Origin: Bacteroidota bacterium
GTDB taxonomy: Bacteria; Bacteroidota; Ignavibacteria; Ignavibacteriales; Ignavibacteriaceae
Direction: 5' to 3'
DNA length: 12,263 nucleotides
Assembly (NCBI GenBank): GCA_021778375.1
Contig: JAJYCM010000052.1
Coordinates: 1 to 12,263, forward strand
Shown piece after piece: positions 7,336-12,263 of the stretch. Numbering within the stretch: position 1 is the stretch's first letter; the number at the start of each line of letters is the position of its first letter. The notes under the pieces are model-generated. The model worked only from the letters and a program-made list of their open reading frames with translations. It was not told the origin of the DNA and made no database searches. Position numbers and translations under genes: made by a program.

Positions 7336-8862
7336 TTAAACTATATTCCACTGTCTCCCCTCGCTTTCTATTAGCTTTCTTGCTTCCTCCGGTCCCCAGG
7401 AGCCTGGTGCATAATTAGGCAATTTTAACCACGGTTTAGTTTCCCATTTTTTAATCACCGGATCGATAATATCCCATGCTTTATAAATCCAATCTGCATG
7501 AAGAAAAAGAGTTTGGTCTCCTTTCATTGCGTCAAATAAAAGCCACTGGTAAGAGCTCGGTAGTTCGGAAATTCCGAAAGTTGTATTATACTGAAATTTT
7601 AAATTCACCGGCTGCATCCTTAACTCAGCTCCCGGTTGCTTTGCCATAAAAGTATAAATTATTCCTTCATTTGGTTGAAGCTGGAAGCGGATAAAATTTG
7701 TGTCTGATCCGGAGTTTGTGCTACTTGGGAACATCAAATGAGGCGTTGACTTAAATTGAATAGTTACTTCAGTTTGTTTTTCCTTTAGTCGCTTTCCTGT
7801 TCGAAGATAAAATGGAACGTCAGCCCATCGCCAATTATCAACCTTAATACGCAGAGCAGCGAAAGTAGGTGTAGAAGATTCCTTGTCAACATTTTGTTCC
7901 AGCCGGTAAGGCAACACTTTTTCTCCATTAATTTCGCCTTCATCATATTGACCAAGCACAACATGTTTCATTACATCGATCTTGCAAATTGAATTTAAAA
8001 CCTTTACCGTTTCTGCCCTAAGAGAGTCAGCTTCAAATTTTACCGGCGGTTCTAATGCTGTTATACTTAAAAGTTGAAGAAGATGATTCTGAACCATATC
8101 CCGCATGATTCCGGTCTTTTCATAAAAATTTGCGCGTGTTCCAATACCCAAATCTTCAGCCACTGTGATTTGCACATTGTCAATATAATTACGGTTCCAT
8201 ATAGGTTCAAAACCGGGATTAGCAAATCTAAACACAAGCATATTCTGAACTGTTTCTTTTCCAAGATAATGATCTACCCTAAAAATTTGCCCCTCATTAA
8301 AAACTTTATGGATATCTTTGTCGAGTTCTCTTGCAGAAATTTCATCTCTTCCGAAGGGTTTTTCAATTATTACTCGACGCCAACCAGTTTCGCTTTTTGT
8401 CAGCGAAGCGGCATCGAGTGTTTTAATAATCGTTCCGTAATCAGATGGAGGAGTTGCAAGGTGAAATAAAACGTTATCGGGTATGCTAAATTCGCCTTGA
8501 ACTTTTTTTATTTTCTCAAACAAATCTTTATAGGAAGCCGAAGGATCGTCGTTAAAATTTCCCCTTACATAAAATATATTTTTGGAAAATCTTTTCCATT
8601 CTTCATCTCCGCATTCGTTTACAATTTTCATTGTGGCATTCATATCTTGGCGAAATGTATCGTCATTCCAGTCACGTCGTGCAAAGCCGATAATTGCAAA
8701 AGGTACAGGCAAAAGATTTTTACAATTCAAAGCATAAAGCGATGGAATAAGTTCGCGATGCGTTAAATCTCCCGACACTCCAAAAATAACAACAATACAT
8801 GGATCGGGAAGTTGAGGTTTAGACATTCCTGATTTCTTAGTTTCGACATATTCATCTTCCAT
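7336..8862 (-). CDS. zwf: Glucose-6-phosphate 1-dehydrogenase
   Basis: Oxidises glucose-6-phosphate to 6-phosphoglucono-lactone with reduction of NADP+ or NAD+, the first step of the oxidative pentose phosphate pathway; cytoplasmic. At 508 residues it has the usual family length. The nucleotide-binding motif FGVSGDLTHR is at 27-36, EKPFGRD at 167-173, the substrate-binding active-site motif RVDHYLGK at 195-202 (D197, H198), and the putative catalytic base H260 lies in DMVQNHLLQ, matching the Leuconostoc enzyme pattern. The C-terminal half includes FYLRTGKRL. The first ATG is used, 14 bases after the tal-pgi stop, with only a weak purine stretch (AAAGAGA) before it; an internal Met13 is possible but less likely. 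It is the second gene of the tal-pgi-zwf operon. No pgl or gnd is seen in the window, so the later oxidative steps must be encoded elsewhere if present. Confidence 0.96.
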   Translation of the reverse strand: MEDEYVETKKSGMSKPQLPDPCIVVIFGVSGDLTHRELIPSLYALNCKNLLPVPFAIIGFARRDWNDDTFRQDMNATMKIVNECGDEEWKRFSKNIFYVRGNFNDDPSASYKDLFEKIKKVQGEFSIPDNVLFHLATPPSDYGTIIKTLDAASLTKSETGWRRVIIEKPFGRDEISARELDKDIHKVFNEGQIFRVDHYLGKETVQNMLVFRFANPGFEPIWNRNYIDNVQITVAEDLGIGTRANFYEKTGIMRDMVQNHLLQLLSITALEPPVKFEADSLRAETVKVLNSICKIDVMKHVVLGQYDEGEINGEKVLPYRLEQNVDKESSTPTFAALRIKVDNWRWADVPFYLRTGKRLKEKQTEVTIQFKSTPHLMFPSSTNSGSDTNFIRFQLQPNEGIIYTFMAKQPGAELRMQPVNLKFQYNTTFGISELPSSYQWLLFDAMKGDQTLFLHADWIYKAWDIIDPVIKKWETKPWLKLPNYAPGSWGPEEARKLIESEGRQWNIV

Positions 8863-8876
8863 GATAAATCTCTTTT

Positions 8877-11723
8877 CTAAACTTTTATTTTTTCCGCTAA
8901 AAGTTTTAAGCCTTTTTCAACATCATTTCCAAGATGAATTCTTACGACCCTGCAATTATGATTATTTAGCGACCGGTAATCACCTAAAGCCTGCGCTCTT
9001 TGAAGGGTTGCGAAACCAAATTGCTCATCCGGAATGGACAGATCAATCTTTGAGTCAGCAGTAAAAATTAGGAACAAACCTTTGTTTGGTCCGCCTTTAT
9101 GTAACTGCCCCGTTGAGTGCAAATATCGGGGTCCATAGCCAAGTGTTGTAGCTAAGGATTTTGCATTTCTCAATTTCATTCTTAATGCCTGAAGGGATTT
9201 GTCTCTTAATGGTGTCTTCAAGAAATAGGCAAGCATTGCTATGTAATCATTAGGTTGCGCGAGGCGGAAATAATAGTTTAAGAAATCTCCGGCAGATTTT
9301 CTATGCCCCTGGAAAAGCCATTTGCTATTTTCATCACAATAAATTTTTAATTCGCCTTCTTGAACTATAGGACTTTCATTCTCAAAAGCGCCGTTCTTTT
9401 TCCATTCGGAAAGAAGATTTCCTGTGTTTTTTTTGCTTTCAGCAACATTTGGCTGGTCGAATGGATTAATATTTATAATCTTTCCGGCAGTTGCAGTAGC
9501 CAATTCCCATCTAAAAAATTCCGCTCCTAGGGATGAAATATTACTTATATCGATTCTTACAACATAATGATTAGCTTTTTCTAAGGCAGCAAGTTTCTTT
9601 TCAACTGAACCTTCGTGATCTTTAGAAGTATAAATATAAACAAACAAACGGTCACTGCCGTAAACGGCTGGACTCCCAAGCTCTTCACTTTCAACCGGAA
9701 TAATTCCTACGCCTTCTTTACCCGTGCTTTCGGCGATTAACTGCTCAACCCAATAACCGAATGAGTAAATTGATTTAGCAAGGACAAAAGTTATTTTATC
9801 TTTTCCGTGTTTTTGACAGACACCCATAAAAGCGCCTAGCGCTACAGCCGGATTCGAATCGGAAGGGATATAAGATCCACAGCTTAACTGAAGCTGATGA
9901 GCGCTATTCAAAATTGTTTTGATATTAATTCCGATCAATGCCATAGGAACTATACCAAAAAATGAAAGGGCAGAGTATCTTCCGCCAAATTCTTCAGGAT
10001 TTTCAAATACACGTCTAAACTTTTTCTCCTCTGCTTCTTTTACTAAGATGGTTCCCCGGTCAGTTATTGTTATAAAATGGTCTCCTGGATTCCCTTGGGT
10101 AGATAACTTAATTCTTTCATAAAAATATTTATAAAAGCTGTCTGTCTCCATTGTTGTCCCGGACTTGCTCGAAACAACAAACAATGTTTTAGCGAGATTT
10201 ATTTTATCCTCAATATCTTTTACGGCAGCAGGATCAGTATTATCAAGGACAAATAAAGCTGGATAACCGGGCTTTGAACCAAAGGTTTCTCTTGCTACAT
10301 CAGGACACAAGCTGCTGCCGCCCATTCCGAGAAGTACAACGAATTTATACTTCTCCTTTTTTATTTCTTTTGCCAACTTGATTATTTCGTCAGCCTTTGA
10401 CAAGAAATATTTCATGCTATCTAACCAACCCATACGAATTTTTATTTCTTCAACTTGTTCCGGCTCAAATTTCCACAAATGGGCATCGCGGGCATAAACG
10501 CGTCTTGCATATTGTTTCTCATCCAACGATTTAAGAATTAAATTAGTTTCAGTCTTCAAGCCTGCAAGATTAATTCTCTGTACACCGATAGTTTCACCAA
10601 GAATCTTTTTCCGTTTTTCGTTCAGGTCTTTCATTAGTTTATCGTATGCTTCATTAAACTTCTGAATCCCTTCATTCGTCAATTGTTTTGTTACAAAATC
10701 AATATCTACACCAAGCTTTTTTAGATCGCTAAAAACAGCTTTTGCATCATCTACATCCTTATCAATTGAGTCTTCCACTATTACTCCGTGGTCGGCAAAA
10801 GCTGTAATCGTTTCATCCGGCAGAGTATTAACAGTATCACGCCCGATTAATGGTTCGACATATTTTACATCTCTGTATATTGGATCTTTTGTGCTCGTAC
10901 TAGCCCAAAGGGGTCTTTGTACATGTGCGCCTTTTGCAACTAAGGTATTCCATCTCTCACCGTTAAAAATATTTTTGAAACTTTGATAAGCTAACTTTGC
11001 ACTGGCAATTGCAGACTTTCCCAATAAGTCTTCGGGTCGGGGCAAGTTATTTTGATCCCTTTCCGGAATCATTAATTGTGCAAGTAACTGATCCGCCAAA
11101 ACATCTATACGGCTTAAAAAGAAACTTGCTACGGAAGCTGTTTTATCAATTGGTTTACCTTCTGCAACCCTGCGTTCAAGGGCTTTAATATATGCAATTG
11201 CTACACCCTCATAACTCTGAATTGAAAACAGCAATGTGACGTTGATATTTATTCCTTCATAAAGCATTTGCTCAATTGCAGGAACACCGGCTTCAGTACC
11301 GGGTATCTTTATTAAACAATTTGGTCTATTAACTTTTTCATTCAAGCGTCTTGCTTCAATCATTGTTCCTTCAGTGTCATTTGCAAGATAAGGTGATACT
11401 TCGATGCTGACAAAACCATCCACCCCGTTTGATGAATCGAAAACCGGGCGCAAAATATCACATGCATCCTGAACATCTTTAACTGTCAGTTCTTCATACA
11501 TTTCAGGAACTGCTTTTTTTAGGCTTACAAGTTTTGCAATCTGCAAATCATAATCACTGCTACTGGAAATTGCTTTATTGAAGATACTGGGATTTGAAGT
11601 TATGCCGCGCAGTCCTTCTTTAACTACTCTCCTTTTTAATTCTCCGCCTTTAATTTTACCGCGTGTTAAATTATCGAGCCAATAACTTTGTCCACAATTA
11701 ATTAGATTTAATAAACTGTTCAT
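8877..11723 (-). CDS. tal-pgi: Bifunctional transaldolase/glucose-6-phosphate isomerase
   Basis: Fusion enzyme of 948 residues. The N-terminal transaldolase (about 1-375) transfers dihydroxyacetone units between sedoheptulose-7-phosphate and glyceraldehyde-3-phosphate; the C-terminal isomerase (about 385-948) interconverts glucose-6-phosphate and fructose-6-phosphate. Transaldolase evidence: ITSNPSIF at 41-48, SIEVSP at 106-111, Schiff-base K139 in LIKIPGT, NVTLLFS at 161-167. Isomerase evidence: LGMGGSSL at 465-472, SSKSGTTMET at 518-527, ENPEEFGGRYSALS at 574-587, AESTGKEG at 664-671, and the C-terminal STGQLHKGGP at 870-879 typical of this fusion group. Both halves look complete, with no frameshift at the junction. 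The start is set by TAAGGAG 5 bases upstream. First gene of the operon with zwf. Such fusions are known in several phyla, so the fusion itself is not new. Confidence 0.96.
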   Translation of the reverse strand: MNSLLNLINCGQSYWLDNLTRGKIKGGELKRRVVKEGLRGITSNPSIFNKAISSSSDYDLQIAKLVSLKKAVPEMYEELTVKDVQDACDILRPVFDSSNGVDGFVSIEVSPYLANDTEGTMIEARRLNEKVNRPNCLIKIPGTEAGVPAIEQMLYEGININVTLLFSIQSYEGVAIAYIKALERRVAEGKPIDKTASVASFFLSRIDVLADQLLAQLMIPERDQNNLPRPEDLLGKSAIASAKLAYQSFKNIFNGERWNTLVAKGAHVQRPLWASTSTKDPIYRDVKYVEPLIGRDTVNTLPDETITAFADHGVIVEDSIDKDVDDAKAVFSDLKKLGVDIDFVTKQLTNEGIQKFNEAYDKLMKDLNEKRKKILGETIGVQRINLAGLKTETNLILKSLDEKQYARRVYARDAHLWKFEPEQVEEIKIRMGWLDSMKYFLSKADEIIKLAKEIKKEKYKFVVLLGMGGSSLCPDVARETFGSKPGYPALFVLDNTDPAAVKDIEDKINLAKTLFVVSSKSGTTMETDSFYKYFYERIKLSTQGNPGDHFITITDRGTILVKEAEEKKFRRVFENPEEFGGRYSALSFFGIVPMALIGINIKTILNSAHQLQLSCGSYIPSDSNPAVALGAFMGVCQKHGKDKITFVLAKSIYSFGYWVEQLIAESTGKEGVGIIPVESEELGSPAVYGSDRLFVYIYTSKDHEGSVEKKLAALEKANHYVVRIDISNISSLGAEFFRWELATATAGKIININPFDQPNVAESKKNTGNLLSEWKKNGAFENESPIVQEGELKIYCDENSKWLFQGHRKSAGDFLNYYFRLAQPNDYIAMLAYFLKTPLRDKSLQALRMKLRNAKSLATTLGYGPRYLHSTGQLHKGGPNKGLFLIFTADSKIDLSIPDEQFGFATLQRAQALGDYRSLNNHNCRVVRIHLGNDVEKGLKLLAEKIKV

Positions 11724-11728
11724 GATTT

Positions 11729-11735
11729 CTCCTTA
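11729..11735 (-). promoter_or_regulatory. Shine-Dalgarno of tal-pgi
   Basis: Reads TAAGGAG on the minus strand, 5 bases before the ATG at 11723. This strong site supports the chosen start. Confidence 0.8.
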
Positions 11736-11772
11736 GAAGTTTCATTAGAAAATATGTTGGACTTTTCATAGT

Positions 11773-11801
11773 CTAAATTATTTGAGTAATATCCGTACAA
11801 A
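11773..11801 (-). promoter_or_regulatory. Candidate Bacteroidota-type promoter of tal-pgi-zwf
   Basis: On the minus strand TTTG (11798-11801) is followed after 17 bases by TAATTTAG (11773-11780), one mismatch from the -7 consensus TAnnTTTG used by Bacteroidota primary sigma factors. Transcription would begin a few bases further on, giving an untranslated leader of roughly 40 bases. Whether this lineage uses that consensus is inferred. Confidence 0.4.
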
Positions 11802-11845
11802 TTTAAGGAAAATTCATGAAGAAAATACCAGCCCAAATGTCTTTT

Positions 11846-11939
11846 ACGTCAAATTGGAAGAAGGGGGTAATGGAATAGTGGAATGATGGAGGTTCACATT
11901 TTCCTTGAACTTACACTTGAACTTGGACTTGCGTTTAAA
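11846..11939. repeat. Low-complexity, repeat-like intergenic stretch
   Basis: A plus-strand purine-rich tract (about 11846-11892) contains near repeats of TGGAAT (ATGGAATAG, GTGGAATGATGG). It is followed by two imperfect 12-bp units CTTGAACTTACA and CTTGAACTTGGA at 11904-11927 and a partial third unit. No protein is encoded convincingly. It may be a decayed simple-sequence array. Confidence 0.5.
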
Positions 11940-11941
11940 AT

Positions 11942-11977
11942 AAAAGTTCCGTGTGGCTTACCGTCACCACACGGAAC
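11942..11977 (-). terminator. Intrinsic terminator of the outer-membrane protein gene
   Basis: Perfect 11-bp stem, arms 11946-11956 and 11967-11977 (GTTCCGTGTGG and its complement), with a 10-base loop. Read on the minus strand the stem is followed by TTTTATTTTAAA, a good T-tract, so it ends the minus-strand transcript whose gene stops at 12016. The plus-strand flank (AGGAGAGAGAG) gives no T-tract. Confidence 0.85.
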
Positions 11978-12015
11978 AGGAGAGAGAGATATGAGGAGGA
12001 ACTGGATAATCTACA

Positions 12016-12263
12016 TTAAAATCCCAGAGATACCTCAAATACATTGTTACCAGTGAGATATTTTGCAGCTCTATATGCGTAATCGAATTTTATATCCATT
12101 CCGCCTAGATTGTAATTTATCCCAGCGCCTGCAGAAAACCCATAAATATAATTTGGGTCTTGATTTTTTGGCGATACTGAATAACCGACTCGAGCAAAGA
12201 ACATTTTGTCATATCCATACTCAAGACCTACGTTATAAAGGTCTCCGGAAAAGTTATTGTTTT
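12016..12263 (-). CDS. PorV/PorQ-like outer-membrane beta-barrel protein, C-terminal part
   Basis: Only the last 82 codons are in the window; the frame is open to the right edge, upstream of the internal ATG at 12204, so the start lies outside. Visible strands alternate hydrophobic and polar residues: DLYNVGLEYGYDKMFFARVGYS, then YGFSAGAGINYNLG, MDIKFDYAYR and a final NVFEVSLGF ending in Phe, the usual closing residue of outer-membrane barrels. The G-x-G-x-x-Y-x-L-G then DYAYR pattern resembles the C-terminus of PorV/PorQ (type IX secretion-associated, FadL-like) proteins in the Bacteroidota group. Family level is plausible; the exact role cannot be decided from this fragment. A strong intrinsic terminator follows the stop codon. 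Confidence 0.75.
   Translation of the reverse strand, partial: NNNFSGDLYNVGLEYGYDKMFFARVGYSVSPKNQDPNYIYGFSAGAGINYNLGGMDIKFDYAYRAAKYLTGNNVFEVSLGF

Noticed and set aside
8074..8766. Plus-strand open frames opposite zwf (8074-8469 and 8497-8766)
   Set aside because: They lie wholly antisense to a clear glucose-6-phosphate dehydrogenase and have Cys/Phe/Ile-rich sequence typical of antisense shadows.
11816..11878. 20-codon plus-strand ORF (MKKIPAQMSF...) with a weak AAGGA upstream
   Set aside because: It runs into the purine-rich repeat-like tract, ends in low-complexity sequence and shows no family; the site is easily chance in this DNA.
1..12263. Defence system, CRISPR array, prophage or transposon
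   Set aside because: No spaced direct repeats, transposase, integrase, toxin-antitoxin pair or phage gene is visible; the genes look like ordinary chromosomal metabolism and envelope functions.

Overview
The window comes from an AT-rich bacterial chromosome. It most likely belongs to the Ignavibacteria/Chlorobi-Bacteroidota (FCB) lineage. The grounds are a golvesin-type N-acetylmuramoyl-L-alanine amidase, a fused transaldolase/phosphoglucose isomerase, a C-terminal piece of a PorV/PorQ-like outer-membrane barrel ending in Phe, and a candidate TTTG/TAnnTTTG promoter. This placement is inference from protein families, not from a marker gene. I see no tRNA, rRNA, CRISPR array, insertion sequence or phage gene.

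Layout. (1) Bases 1-4362, plus strand: a cell-envelope pair. The first gene, cut by the left edge, encodes a zinc amidase whose catalytic domain is split by a golvesin-like module and which carries FnIII and C-terminal glutamine-amidotransferase-like regions. Thirty-two bases later comes an exported, membrane-anchored amidase of the amidase-signature family. (2) Bases 4404-4443: a perfect 17-bp inverted repeat in the convergent gap. (3) Bases 4500-4847, minus strand: a three-helix DUF4234-like membrane protein. (4) Bases 5014-7055, plus strand: a rhomboid intramembrane protease followed 26 bases later by a metallo-beta-lactamase/beta-CASP RNase-like protein. (5) Bases 7056-7335: a gap with a promoter-like pair, several hairpins, a strong Shine-Dalgarno before a 13-codon ORF, and a good intrinsic terminator; it may be a small RNA gene. 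(6) Bases 7336-11723, minus strand: tal-pgi then zwf, 14 bases apart, one central-carbon operon. (7) Bases 11724-12015: promoter for tal-pgi, low-complexity repeat-like DNA and a minus-strand terminator. (8) Bases 12016-12263, minus strand: the C-terminal end of an outer-membrane barrel, cut by the right edge.

How the genes work together. Tal-pgi and zwf handle glucose-6-phosphate at the junction of glycolysis and the pentose phosphate pathway: Pgi interconverts G6P and F6P, Zwf commits G6P to the oxidative branch with NAD(P)H production, and transaldolase returns carbon to F6P. The first two genes both encode amide-bond hydrolases that appear to act outside the cytoplasm, suggesting wall or peptide turnover. 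The rhomboid and beta-CASP genes are adjacent, but no functional link can be read from the sequence. No clear new defence or mobile system is visible. The most open items are the possible small transcript at 7071-7329, the split-domain amidase and the 4404-4443 palindrome.
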